From Sweltsa coloradensis (taxonomy: Eukaryota; Arthropoda; Insecta; Plecoptera; Chloroperlidae), in NCBI GenBank assembly GCA_024449915.1, contig JAMZAV010000005.1:1240001-1304000 (forward strand): a stretch of 64,000 bases of DNA. The letters run 5' to 3'. Below the pieces are notes generated by a model, which made no database searches, had not been told where the DNA came from, and saw only the letters and a program-made list of their open reading frames with translations. The translations under genes were made by a program, and so were the position numbers. Shown here in pieces: positions 37,697-50,813 of the stretch (position 1 is the stretch's first letter; every line of letters begins with the position of its first letter).

Positions 37697-38301
37697 AGAT
37701 AGTCGAGGAGATAGTCTCGCTGGCTGTTGTGTTTCTATACAATATTACAAAATGACATGTAGAACCGTCCTCATTCGCTTGGAGGTTGGAGCTCACATGA
37801 AGGTTATAGGATGTTGTCAGCCGAAATGTGATACATCGTTATCACACGCCAAGGATATGATGATCTAACATAAAACAATATATTTTCTACCCCTTTTGTT
37901 ACTTTTTATCATTTCATCTATTTTCATTCACTTTTCATCGTTGAGTGCTCGCCGACACCGCACGACCACTTCCGCCCCCGTTTCCTCAACAACTTCCGGT
38001 CACCCCCCCCTCCATACCCTCCCTCTCTCACCTCCCTCCCCTCCCCCCGGAAATGAATTAGTCTCCAACATAATCATAATAGTCCAATTCCGTCCGATAT
38101 AATTCATATGTCAAACACGTCCACAGGAAAAATTATATGTAGGGTATTTAAAAAAATTCTACCTTGATATTTTTACCTTGTGAATAGTGTCATGCAGTTG
38201 CATAACTTATGAGTTGAGCAACATAGAACATGTTGTGTTGTGGTTGGAACGTACTATATTTTAGTAACTTGACGTTGGCAGCGAGTCCAACAGTAAAAGA
38301 C

Positions 38302-38841
38302 CGCGTTTTTCTATTTTCCAAAATATGCTACCAAGTCAAAATATAGCGAATGACTTTGAAACCTGGCTCTTTTAGAAAATCAAAACTATTTTTTTTTAAG
38401 TTTTTCTGATCCGGTACACGACCAATATCGCCACCTCAAAATAATGTTACATTAATTTTCAATTGGTTTTCTATAGGCTGACAGAGAGTTTTTTTTTTAA
38501 CAATTGTCTTTCCTGCGAATTTTTTTCGTTTGGCGGTATTTTGTACCGATTTGTACCGCCAAACGAAAAAATTCGCAGGAAAGACAATTGTTTTAAAATA
38601 ACTTTTTTCTCTCAGTCAGCCTCTAGAAAACCAATTGAAATTAATATCACAAAAACACAACACCCTACGTTGAATGGTGTGCGAATTGAATTTTGAAATT
38701 ATTTTGAGGTGGCAATATTGGCCGTGTACTGCATCAGAAAAAATTAGAAAAAAATAGTTTTGATTTTCTAAAAGAGCCAGGTTTCAAAGCCATTCACTAT
38801 ATTTTGAATTGGTAGCATATTTTGGAAAATAGAAAAACGTG
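38302..38841. mobile_element. ~540-bp palindromic (fold-back) element
   Basis: The left arm 38302-38538 and right arm 38554-38841 are reverse complements. Outer words are CGTTTTTCTATTTTCCAAA and TTTGGAAAATAGAAAAACG; the inner word is TTTCGTTTGGCGGTA with its complement. The right arm carries about 50 extra bases near 38650-38695. No coding capacity or clean target duplication is seen. A SINE (38843-39000) starts directly at its right edge. Confidence 0.9.
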
Positions 38842-38842
38842 G

Positions 38843-39000
38843 TTGAAAAGCCTCAACGCTTGACTCTGATTCGGGAGGTCACAGACTCAACTCCCGCCAC
38901 CGGCAATCCTGACTGGATGTTTTTGTATTAAGGTTTCCTTCAGTCGCAATCGGGAATGCTGGTATTCCCTGGACATTCCTACCACAATTATCTTATAATC
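38843..39000 (+). repeat. tRNA-Gln-like SINE, degenerate copy
   Basis: CAACGCTTGACTCTGATTCG then GGGAGGTC, with GGCAATCCTGACTGGATG and AAGGTTTCCTTCAGTCGCAA, matches the copies at 47578 and 44955. Confidence 0.6.
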
Positions 39001-39726
39001 ACCAATAGTATACCTGTATTCACCCGTCATTTATATTATTGTCGTCAGTGGTGCTTCGTACAGTTTGTTAGGGCTAGGTAGTCGAACCCGTACAAATTAG
39101 GGTTTTGACTCCTGCCCTTTCAAGTGCAGTGTGCAGGTCCAAGCCATATGGAACCATAGAACGTGGGTTCGAATCCCGTATAACGTCATCTTAACATCAA
39201 TGACCACCGTAACTTATCGTTTCGAATCGAATCATTACATTAATTGATTGATTGAGGTGTGGAGCAAAAAGTATACAAACAAATTAAATTAATGTGTGAC
39301 TTAGGCCTATTAAAAGATTGTACATCACGGCTTCACGGGTTGCAGTGTTGTGTTGTGCTTGCTTTTGCAATCACTTCTCAGATTAACCCGTCTTTACCGG
39401 ATATTAAGTATAGGCCTTATAATATATAAATAGGGTAAAATTAGTGTGTTTATATCAATGAACACAATATTGTACTATGGAAATGTCGTGGATGTTATGG
39501 GTAGACAGACAGACAGTCAGTCAGAAATGTCTTTATATCCAGAATGTCGTGTCAATATATTGACATTGCTCTGACATGAGGAAACAAACCAAGCAATCTG
39601 CCAAAAACCTCCGAACAGATGTTCCAATTTCCTCTTATGTATTCTTTTACACAGCGAAAATCAAAATAAACAAATTCACCGTTGATGGTTTTACTTTCAA
39701 GTCAACTCACATGCTCGTCCGTGCAT

Positions 39727-39739
39727 GGGGGGGGGGGGG
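39727..39739. repeat. Poly-G run
   Basis: Thirteen G; another run of 13 lies at 39888-39900. Confidence 0.85.
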
Positions 39740-40649
39740 ATGTGCCTGATGGCCGGTTTATTGACCACCTTGCCCACTGGAAATGAAAGGCGAGAATAAA
39801 CACTTCCAGAATATTGATCAGCAGTCGTTAGGGCCCATTCGTCAGGTGTGGCTTATTATTTTGTTTTATTCTACGTGAGTGACGGAAGGGGGGGGGGGGG
39901 ATAATGGACAGGAGTGTTCGCTCAGGACCGAAGGACAATTTGTACCTTTCACTTTCAGGACTAACGACAAAAGTTAAAATGTACATATAAAAAACGTTGG
40001 TAAGTTATACTATATCATAATATCAGTATAGGAAGAGCCAGTATAGCCCTTAGGTATAGCCATTCCATTATCTGTACAGTTCTAATTGGTGGAACTATTC
40101 GCGATGTGGCATGTTTGGCATGTGTGGTCTTTGCTTTTTGACCGTTTTTGACACTACGTCCACGTGAAATGAATGAGATGAACGTCTTTTTTCCTCATTA
40201 GCAACGCTTATAAGTTTCAGATTATAGATTCATCATCATCTAGTTTCAGTATGACTGATGAACATTGTTTCGGGATCTAATGGGTCACTTCAGTAGAATA
40301 CGCGACAACCTGAGCGGTGCCGGGGTGCCGGTGCCGACCACAAAGAAAACCGCCGCTCTTGGCGGGGCGTGCAATGTGCACGGGTGATACTGGTCCTAAT
40401 TTTGCTTTGGAATGAGTGATTTTAAAGTAAAATATAAAACATTGAGTATTTTTGAAGTATTGTGTTTTCTCCCCATTAACACTCTAGTCCACCGCTTTTA
40501 TTTTAGTACAGAATATAATATCCAAGAGCTTTTGTCTCATCATACGAATACGATGTTTACAACAACTACTCGCTGTATATTTTAAACCCCAATAGCGTAT
40601 GATATAAATTGTGCATTACTCTTTTAATTCAGGGGCGGTTACAGGGGGC

Positions 40650-40980
40650 GGGGGGGGGGGGGGACTGCCCCCCCATGACCCTACGAATCTCCGATTTTCA
40701 TTTCATTACCAATTATTACTATCACATCTTTTTCTAATTTTAGATTTTTAAATGTGTTTTAGGCCTTTCATAGTTGCAAATTAGCAAAAAATCTCCTTTG
40801 GCGATTGGAAGCCTTCCCACTCTCTTTCACTGAAAATTTAACTTACACACAATATCACTGTCGGCTATCACTAGAACCTTTTATGCTATTTTAGATTTTT
40901 AACGTGTTTTGGGCTTTTCGAAGTCACAACTTTGCAAAAAAATTCGCCTTCGGCGATAAGGGGCCTAGCCACCTCGAGCT
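40650..40980. repeat. Repeat with G-run and internal ~151-bp duplication
   Basis: A G-run at 40650-40663 faces a short C-run. ATTTTAGATTTTTAA at 40737 recurs at 40888, each followed by TTGCAAA...AAAAAAT.C and a GGCGAT word. Probably the 3' part of an old retrotransposon. Confidence 0.5.
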
Positions 40981-42869
40981 TTACCCGAGAGTGGTTAGAC
41001 TAGAGTTTTGCAACACTTCTCCCCCCTAAACGTCTAGATTGTCAATTCCTGGAACTGGTTCCAATGCTACTGGTTCCAATGCTTTGTTTCATGAACAATA
41101 GGGAAAATATGTAATTAAAAAAGCCATGTAAATGGTTGAAGCCGGTCAAAAATCACACCCCCCGCGAGTCGACGCTAGATTCACCCCTGTTTTAAATGAA
41201 CAAACAACTTCAAACTAAATGTTGTGGCGAATGAACAACCGACAACCCTTGCGTGTTGATAAATGGGTCACACGATCCTCATGATGAACCATGCCCATGT
41301 CACGTGGTGTGTAGGGCATGGAACAGCCCACACCAGGGAGGATTCTTTTTACTGTTTATTGTGATAATTACTAGCATAATATTGCACTTAGCAATTATTG
41401 ATTCCATGAACACATCAATTTAATGCGTGTTTGAAACAATTAGATAGACGCCATGCTTTATTGGTACGTTCTAGCACGCCCACCTCTGAGGATAATAGAA
41501 TAGAAAATGTGTTCTATGCCGTGGAACACGAGTCCAATGTGAATGCCGACTATCTAGTTGGCCAAGGTTATCAGAGAAGACCGAGTGTGATGTCAGTTCG
41601 ACGTACATATTATAATGTGCCGTATGTATGTCGAATTTGACCTGTGGAGTTTGATTCTTGACGTTTAATCGTTTTAGGAAAATCAAATGCTTGAGGAAAG
41701 TATAAGACGTAAAATTTAAAAAAAAATCGTCACATGTCAAATCTCACATGAACCTTTTTACTCAAAGAACCTCACTGCAAACGAGAATGTCAAGTTCTTG
41801 TGGATATATTGCACAAGTAGGACTAACTCACAAATTTGAGCTCAAACCCTTTTTCTCCTCGAGAGCTCTTTGACGTAGCATGTGGCCAATGTATCATTGC
41901 AAAACCATTGCCGTTTCTGCTTTTCAAATTGCGTGTCCATATTTTCTAGGACATCGTTTTTGGTCATGGAAGAATGCCTAACCAGAACATTCTAACCATG
42001 GTTTGTAGTTTTCACAATAAAACATAAGTACGTTTATAACTGGGGTTTTATTTATGTTATTCGTCGAATATGGCACAAAAGTATTGCCATTTCCTGGCGT
42101 ATGTCCGCAGTGCCATACATGGGCTCTCCGCTCCGCTGCACCCCGGCGTATTGGTTATCGTAAGTGGTATCGGAGTATAGAGATTTGTCGTTAGATAGAG
42201 TGCTTTATGGACAGAAATTGCATGTTTTAGAGTTATTTATTATTTATACGCTGGTAGGGTTTGTTGATTGTCAACAAGAAGCGCGCCTACACGCAAGCAT
42301 TATTGCGACGCTGTAGGTGGAAGGGGCAGCCTGCCTACGCTCAATTGCCCTGATAAAGCTATATAGCAGCGCGTTTCTACTTATTTATTTATACATCCCA
42401 AAAACTACTGCAAGTGGTCTTTGTAACGCAAATTTGAGGTATAAAGTCTACATACACTTTATAGTAACGATCTACTCGAAACATGATACGCAATCATTCT
42501 ATGCCAGTTGGTTTAGGGAAAAAGGGTTGGGCTCAACATTGCTAGGTATGAAAGTATTATCTCCTAGGCAGCTGCATTCTGAAACCCGCACAAATGACAT
42601 TGACGTCACACCGGCAAGGATTATAATACGTTTTTTTTTCTTTTGGTGGTTATTGTTATTGTAGGATACCATTAACAACATACTAAATAATATTGTTCAC
42701 TCCACTTGTAAGTCCTCCTTTTGAGTTGGTGTCACCCATAGCATGCCGTATGTAAAACTGTTTTACGTACGTTAGGCTACTTGTTCCCCCAGCCAGCGTA
42801 CTCTCACATTGGTACACTGAGGTATAGGGAGGTTCACTCACCACTGACCACGGCAACTACCCCAACTGA

Positions 42870-43640
42870 AAAGCACCTGATAGCCACCACCTCAAACACG
42901 GCTAAGTTGTTGATATAATACCCGAACAATATACCTATAGTTAGTCACCCGACGAGATGATCTTGAGCACCCTACAGTATCAGTGGGTGCTGACAGAGGT
43001 GTCTCTGTGCACCTACCCCGTGCACGCCCTCGGAAGTGAGTCCCAACTCCCGGGGGCGACATGTGCTCGTCCTCGCCCACACTCCGGGCGTACAGCCTTC
43101 GTCAGCCCAAGCGCGTCGTCACTTCAATGCCAAAATTAAGATAAATATAACTCGGACAGTCTTTGGATGGTGGGGCCCGTCCCCTCTCGTCCCCAACCAC
43201 AGTCCGGACATGTGTGTGTGCTCGTTCCTTCGGTCATTCAACTGGATGGTGAAGATAAGAATAACTCTCCGAGAGCTAAACTATTGATGTACAAGATGTC
43301 ATTGTATCGTGAGCTCGACTCGAACCCAGGAGGGCCATCAAATTCCAACTCGAAACCTTCTCGTGGTTTGGCCCGTGATTAGGGGAGTTTTTCTCCCTGC
43401 AACTAATGGCGAGCTCTGGGTCGTCGTCGGGGAACTTTCCCCTTCCCTTTGACTACCTCCCCGACGGCGACGACAATGACAACACGGACGGATGATGAGA
43501 CGACCTCGACGTGGGGGAACCCCTGCCCTCCCCATACGCTTGTGGCTGGTTCTGACCAGCACAGGCCTGTCCACCTCTTGTCCCCCCGCGTCACCCCTTA
43601 CGTTCCTCCCCTTGGAAAGAAGTATACATGGTGGTAACTC
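42870..43640. other. GC-rich block inside intron 2, no gene assigned
   Basis: CpG- and C-rich against an AT-rich background. Several overlapping frames on both strands show no known domain, as expected where stop codons are rare. Confidence 0.4.
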
Positions 43641-44954
43641 ATACTTATGGAAATTGTTTAACCTTGGAGGCGCGAATAATCTAAGCTGTTAAAGCGCCCT
43701 AAAACTACTATTACTAATACTCGAACCCAGGAATCCTGCTCAATGCTGACGTACGAAATATCAATAGTTGTCGCAATGACAGATGCATTTTTGCAGGCAA
43801 GACTTATTTGCAGCCACATTTTTTAACACCGGGATCGGAGGTGTAGAAAGAAATCTCCATGCAATCGTATTGGTGTCCTAACAACTGAAAGCACAATCAT
43901 TCTCAGTCTGTCCTCACTTGGCTCGCAGGGTAATTCCACGTTCTTGGCGCCTGGAGATTAACAGCTATGAATCCTAAATCATGAATTGTGTAGGCCAGAC
44001 CTAGCATACACGAACAGGTCATACAACATTGAGAAATGTGGACTATTGACCATGCAACTATTGCGCATTTGACTAGTTTTCAGTGTAAGGACGAGTGCCA
44101 GCTTTGAAGCGTGCAAGCTGTTCCCTTGTCATACCACCATCCCTACATCCATCGTCGAGGTGGCTAAATATCAGCACACGAGTTCTAGAACCCATCCACT
44201 GTCATTCCTGAATATTTTTTTTAGGGGTTCGTCACTTTTTAACGCAGATTCTATGGTTGAGACCATAAACTAAACCTTGGACATTCCTTTTCGACCACGC
44301 AAATACCATGTCAGTGAACGCCCTGCAGCAATCTACATTTAATTATACAAAACACTTTTGGACGTTTGGTGAAACTAAATCCCATGAATTCAGTCAATTA
44401 TTTCGGTTATAAAATTAATGTCGTTATAAATCTCTCCACTTCCTAATTTGAAGGCATGTCTGTGACGACATTTCCACTATATTTTGCTTCAAAGTAAATT
44501 TAATCCTGGGACTTGTGCCGTAAAACTGTATTCAAACTCGCCCAGTAATCTTTTTTCTCAAATCATAAACAATTCATCGTTCATCGACCAATTATTTTGG
44601 TCCGCATGTTGAGGACGCATAGACCTACAATTAAATGTTCAATACCTAGATGTATATAGATGTCATATCTCTGGATATGCTGAAACTTAAGAAATGCTCA
44701 TTATATTATAATTTACAGCATAACAGAATCGAGTGTGAATAGGAGGGTGCTTATCTCTGAGAGAAATGAAGTTCAGATCCAACTCCGGGCACCTTGCCAT
44801 CAAGAAATTTTGAAAAATGTTGGCTGTCGCTGTCGATGTCGTTGAGTGTGGACCACATGGGTCTGTCCGGGATTACTCGTCCAGCCAGGCTGGCAGGCTA
44901 GAGGTGGAAATAGAATACAACTCGGGTCCTAGGCATGTGTGACTCTCCACGTGC

Positions 44955-45195
44955 CCGCTGTAGGGTATACACATCAGATTTAACCGGTGTGACCCTCTTC
45001 AGGTGACTAACTAGGTATATTGCGAATAGGGCAATAGTGAAGGGATGTCCGAGGGCTATTTAAGAGGACTCAATCCCTTGCATTCGCATTAACGATTGAG
45101 GAAAACCTTCAGACAGGATTGTCGATCTCGACGGGATTCGAACCCGGGACCTCACGAATCAGAGTCGCCAAGTGCTCGAGCCAACACTGTCGGCT
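44955..45195 (-). mobile_element. tRNA-Gln-like SINE, near full length
   Basis: On the minus strand: head GCACTTGGCGACTCTGATTC..GTCCCGGGTTCGAATCCCG, body GGATTGAGTCCTCTTAAATA..CCCTCGGACATCCCTTCAC, 3' end CTGAAGAGGGTCACACCGG. The anticodon loop CTCTGAT has U33 and reads CTG (Gln). Relatives lie at 8690, 9489, 28800, 38843 and 47578. Read as tRNA-derived from its boxes; the assignment to Gln is inference. Confidence 0.65.
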
Positions 45196-45456
45196 TGTAC
45201 TCTGGTCGCACATAGCACTTCAAACTCAAAGCATAGTCACTTTTATGGGATGGTCCACGATGACGTTCGTACACTAGCCCGTCCAGGCCTTCGGCAGCGT
45301 CGTTGGTCATAGATCCTTCGTCGTCCCTGACTGACATATCACAGGATTCCTCAACCCCATGTTGTCCAGAATGTCAAAGAATTCAAGTCAACTTGATTCC
45401 AGTTTCACCAAAGGTTTTGCGCCCAGCTTGCGCCGGGCATTCCAAAAATTGTGTTT

Positions 45457-45495
45457 TTACACCCAGTTTACATCGAGAATACACACTGGGTGTAA
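45457..45495. repeat. Hairpin with 11-bp perfect stem
   Basis: TTACACCCAGT / ACTGGGTGTAA around a 17-base loop. Related words GTTTTTACACCCAG and GTAAAAACACCCAG lie at 45453 and 45531, suggesting a larger decayed repeat. Confidence 0.55.
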
Positions 45496-47577
45496 CCTTG
45501 ACAGCATGCTAGGGGGTAATGTCGTTTCTTGTAAAAACACCCAGACCAAGGAAAAACACCTAATGTAGGGCGCGTATCACCTAACTCGGTTTTACTATTG
45601 TACAGATTGTTTGGTAACACATTTTGCACATTTATCCATAAAAAAAATACGTGACGAACAGTGATGCAAAAAGTAAATCAAACTCTAATTAAATTGTATG
45701 TATGAAATTAGTAATTAAGCCTACCCTTTTGGTTTTTTATACACCGAACTTTGGACTATCGCCGTGGGGTGGCGACACTATTGATAGACGATAAACCACG
45801 TGACCGCGCGAAATCACCGATTAATTTGAATAATCTCATCTCAAGAAACTATGGCCTATGCTTAGGCGTGTGTGATACTGATACGATATTTCAGAATAAA
45901 GGAATAACATAGTCTACATGAAATAATGCCAAGGTGTCTCATCTAGGCTCATTAAAGCTTACGCCTGCTTATCATTTTTATAATCCTCCCCCTCCCTAGC
46001 ATCTAATAAGCCTAGGCCTAGGCCGGCCTACACGCAGCTTATTACGCCTTTATGTGAATGAATGCAAGGTATAACCTACGTTTTCCTTTACATGAAAATA
46101 CGTTTATGATTCACACTTCAATACATCGCGGGTGTTTATGAAAAAAGGTAGAATGTTATTTGAAACTTTCGCACGGCTATTCTAGGCCTAGGCGTGCACT
46201 GTGCAACGTAGGCCTACCGGTCGGTACCTTTGTACAGGGATGTCCCCGACTTCCTCTGAAACAGACACCTCACAATTGCAATGATTTCATAAAATAATGC
46301 ACCTCCGTACTAGTTTTATCAGACAAGAACTCACAGACAAGTGCAATGCCAATCATGATTCTTGTCTGCAAGGAACTATCCGAGCCAAGGAAACAAGGAA
46401 CACATTGGCGCTCTGGCGCAAGAGTGAGGAACTAGAGAAAGGCGGCGGTCTACGAAAATACAAACATTACGATTGAATATTTAATTCACCTAAATTGCAA
46501 TTTAGGAAGCAATAAAATACAGTTATCAAATAGATTTCCATCCATTTGAACCATTTACTCATTCATACACAACTATACCTGAAAGTGAAAGGCATTATCT
46601 AAACTTGACTTTCGGGTCTTCTTGAATGAAGCAAATTATTTGGACATTATTTTAGGGTTAAGCACTAACCGTGTTGTTTTTACAGAAATACTTAAGATCA
46701 ACCTCACCCTTCGTTGTACGGTTTTAAAAAAGCATGTTGCCTTTAAAGCTTTGCTTGCTACTGCCAAAGAAGGCCTAGTGTTATTTTCGAGTACGCTCCC
46801 ATAAATACTTAACAGTTTGCCTACCGTCTAGCCTTGACGGGATTCCCGCTGTAAATCGAGATCACTACGCCTAAAGGGACTTCACAAGATTGTTCGCAGA
46901 AAATTTCCTCCTCTTTACCTACTTCTGACCGAGCAGAGAACAAGAGACATATGCATCAATAGCTCGACCTTCTTGTGAGGAAATCCGAACCCAAGTAAAT
47001 TATTTTACGCTTGGATAGGTAAATCATCCTTCCTTTCTTACGTAAACTGGTAATTCTTTTAAATCACCTTACAAATTTATGATTATTATTTAATTTCACT
47101 GAAGTAAAATTCACCGAAATGTATTAAATGTTAAAAATGATTGAAACCAGAATTAAACATATATGCAACATTCTCATCGAAGTGCCTAAGAATTTATTAA
47201 ACTTGATTTCGCATTTTTTGCGTTAAAAATTTGTGTTGAATTTTATTTAGGGAAACATTAAGTGAAACATTAATTTAAGAACATTTAAAACGTAATTACC
47301 TACATTTATGATTAAAATGAAATTCTTTCAGCTCTATTCAAGGGTTTAGAGACCATCAATAAGGCAGAGGATAGGTATATTAATTTCTGTGCACTCTGCC
47401 CTCAGATAAGTGGTGTAAAGGGAGGAAATTGCCTACCTGCGACCCAATTTCCGATCAAGTCCATTTAGACACAATTTATTTAAATAAATCGATAGTTTCG
47501 GGTTACACACAGATTAATTATTTTTCAAGTTATATTTTAGTTACGAAAAATTATAAGTTTTCTTGCGTCGAGAAGTC

Positions 47578-47755
47578 AAGTCCAGTCAACGGAGCGCTAA
47601 GCGCTTGACTCTGATTCGGGAGGTCCCGAGTTCGAATACCGTTGTGACCGGCAATCACGACTGAAGTTTTTTTCCCGAGGTTTTCCAATGCAAGGGATCG
47701 AGTCCTTTTAAACAGCCCTTGGACATCCCTTTACAAGTGTCCCATCCGCAACATA
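47578..47755 (+). mobile_element. tRNA-Gln-like SINE
   Basis: GCGCTTGACTCTGATTCGGG..AGGTCCCGAGTTCGAATACCG with a fully paired anticodon stem CTTGA/TCGGG (two G-T), then AGGTTTTCCAATGCAAGGGA and CCTTGGACATCCCTTTACAA. It ends right at the left edge of the palindrome at 47761. Confidence 0.65.
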
Positions 47756-47760
47756 CCTAT

Positions 47761-48409
47761 GTTTACTTGCGAGTAGAGCACATTGTTCTCTTCGAGAGCG
47801 GAGTTCTTTTGTATGTCAGCTAATTGAATTCTATACAATTTCAGATTCCAAGGAGCAACACGCCCTATGATTGAAAATAGGATTAGACTATAATGCCATA
47901 AAAATATTTTATTAATAAAGTAATAAATAAGTTTATCCAACACAATCATTAACTCTTGAAATCATTATTAAAATAAATTAAAAAATGATATTACAAAAAT
48001 TTATGATTATTTGTAAGTTTTATCCACTTTGAATGAAAAAAAATCGGCCATCATTTACGGTTTTTAAGTATTTTATTTATATTATCTTGTATAATGACAA
48101 AATACTTAAAAACCGTAAATGATGTCCGATTTTTTAAATTCAAAGTGGATAAAACTTACAAAAAATCATACATTTTTGCAATAGCATTTGATTTTGATTT
48201 AATAATGATTTCAAGAGTTAACGATTGTGCTGGATAAACTTATTTATTACTTTATTAATTAGATATTTTTATGACATTCTAGTCTAATCCTATTTTCAAT
48301 CATCGGGCGTGTTGCTCCTCGGAATCTGAAATTGTATAGAATTCAATTAGCTGACATACAAAAGAACTCCGCTCTCGAAGAGAACAATGTGTCCAACTCG
48401 CAAGTAAAC
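47761..48409. mobile_element. 649-bp palindromic (fold-back) element
   Basis: Arms 47761-48074 and 48099-48409 are near-perfect reverse complements around a 24-bp spacer. Outer words are GTTTACTTGCGAG and CTCGCAAGTAAAC; inner words are AAGTATTTT and AAAATACTT. The short frames it contains are mirror images and not genes. Arm divergence is low, so it is fairly young or under gene conversion. Confidence 0.92.
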
Positions 48410-49753
48410 GTACTTATAGTTCACCTGTAGGGGGCAGGCATACATTGTTTCATATAACAGATCAAATTCCCCCCCCAAAGAAAAAAAATCGTGTCAAATA
48501 CGGTTGAAATACATCACAAGTTCAGGAGAGCAAAGCAATGTGTCCTTTCTCACATGACAATTGCAATCTTTATTAAAAAATTCCGCTTGTAAAACAAACA
48601 AAGTAAACAAAGTATTTTAGATTAGAATATCTATATCTATATCTAGTTAGTGCATTGGGTAATGAGTATGCCACATTTATGTGGACTGTTTATATCTGGC
48701 ATATGTTCATAGTTAGCCAAGTTCTTTCATGTTAATATAGTTAAAATTAAAACAACGGTAGTTTTATCGCGGGGCGATAACATAGCCCTACTGTCAAAGC
48801 GGAGTGCTGTTGATTTAGTTTTCAAGTATATGGACGTATGGACGTGTGTGTAGAGGAATGCGTCTAGGAGAGGTCCTAGCGTGTGGACTGAGCCTGTTAC
48901 AATGTTTAGGAAATAATTAGGAGAGGGTAGTGTAAATAACAATAATTATTTAAACCTTTATGATTTCTCAGACCGAAATAACGGAAAAATTACATATTAT
49001 TTGTGGTTCATTTCGCAGTTTGATAACTTAGCACAGAGGTATATTGAAACGTCACGTCAGGAATAGTAAACGAACTTATAGTGAAATGTCCCATAACATT
49101 TATTGTTCGTTAATATAATATTCAGCTTTATAATACTAAAATTAATAATGATGATTATAACGATGATGATATTCATGACGTATCTTCGATGTTTCATTCA
49201 TGTCGTCGTCTTGACACAAGTTAAAAATATATCTCACAGCAAACAGCTTCTACTCGGTTAGTGACTACCTCTCCATGTAAATAATAAAGAATTATAAATA
49301 ATGAACAATTAAATAATAATAAATAAAAACAGATATTCTAGCTAAATTCAGCAATGATATATCACCTGTTAAGTCCTGTTTCAAAGTCAACTAAAATTGT
49401 AACATATGGTTACGATTTTTTAGTTATGTGCCTCCATATCATTATGTCTCTTACTTTCATCTGTACCATTATCTTGCACCAATTGTAAATCACCTCATCG
49501 AACAATTCTCTTCTCCAGTTATACTTTCATAAAATAATATATTATATCAATCTCATTATTATTATTAATAGCAACTCGCTTATTTTCAAATTCCACTTTT
49601 CCTTATTAGTATTTATATTTTCCATCATTATCATGTGAATCATATTTATGGACGTGTTGCTTATTTATTAGATTATTATATTATATTAGATTATTCATTC
49701 CCTCTCTCTCAAGAGGGGTTATATCTGTTACCATGTATCGGTCGAATGAATAA

Positions 49754-49776
49754 ATTGAAATTGAAATTGAAATTGT
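49754..49776. repeat. (ATTGAA)n short repeat
   Basis: About four hexamer units. Confidence 0.8.
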
Positions 49777-50813
49777 TCACGGACGGCAAGGATCATTTCA
49801 GGTTGATATTTGTAAATATTAATAACGAAATTTCCCCCTTGGAAAATGTAACAAAACGACCCACTATTTGGAGATACTTGGTATAATTTACGAATCTTAG
49901 TTTGTTCCGGCACACTGCACTGTGTGTGTATCATATCCCTCAACGATGTGTTCTCATCGAATCAAAACGTTGATCAGACGTAAGCCAGATCCGTTGAGGT
50001 GGTCGCATCCGATCAGTCTCTTCGTACATGTGCGAGCTTGAACTTTCAAGTGGGTAATTTGGTCGATGTGTTTCCCGTTTTGGCGCATTGCCCTCCCCAT
50101 CTGTCCATCCGTATCGGTGTATGTTGGGAGCGACTGCATTTTTTTTTGTAATTGACATATTTTTACGGATTTAGTCATATTAGTAGTAGGGGCCGGCGTG
50201 CGGGTACTCGTAATGTCGGGTCGGTTCGGGTATTCGGTGGCCGTCTCGTCAGTCACAAAAGGGAACCCAATTTTCTGGTAACAAAAAAATATTTTGGTGC
50301 CCGGTCCAGGATTTAAATACATTATTTGTGGAGGTGCCGGTCCAGAAAATTTTTATTTAGCCAATATGCAAAATGAAATTCTATGAAAATCCAGACAGTA
50401 GAAAATTAATTGGGAGAAATTTATAATGTATAAGATTCTTCACAAGTTAAATTCGTTTTCTATTATCGAACCCGACATACTACACTCCTAATTAGTAGAT
50501 CTAGGCAAACATACATTTTGTAAATGGAGCTTTGGCAGGTTAGGAAAGCTACTAATTTTCATTATTGAAACACGAAGAAAGTATTTCACGACGCATAATT
50601 GGTATACATGAACTAATGTGGATAAAAGTATCCTTTATGTATAAAATAAGTAACACAAACTACATAGACTATGTGCAGTGGCAATGCATCCTTGAGTATT
50701 TTGGACGATGTTAAAAATCTTGAGAGGAATATTTTTGTGATGAACACGGATATTTCTTTGTTTGGCTGTATTGATCGTTTCAGCTGATGTACAGTGGGCA
50801 AATTTGTACAGTT

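Noticed and set aside
47731..47949. 72-codon minus-strand frame
   Set aside because: Lies within a palindrome arm, whose mirror arm is not an intact counterpart.
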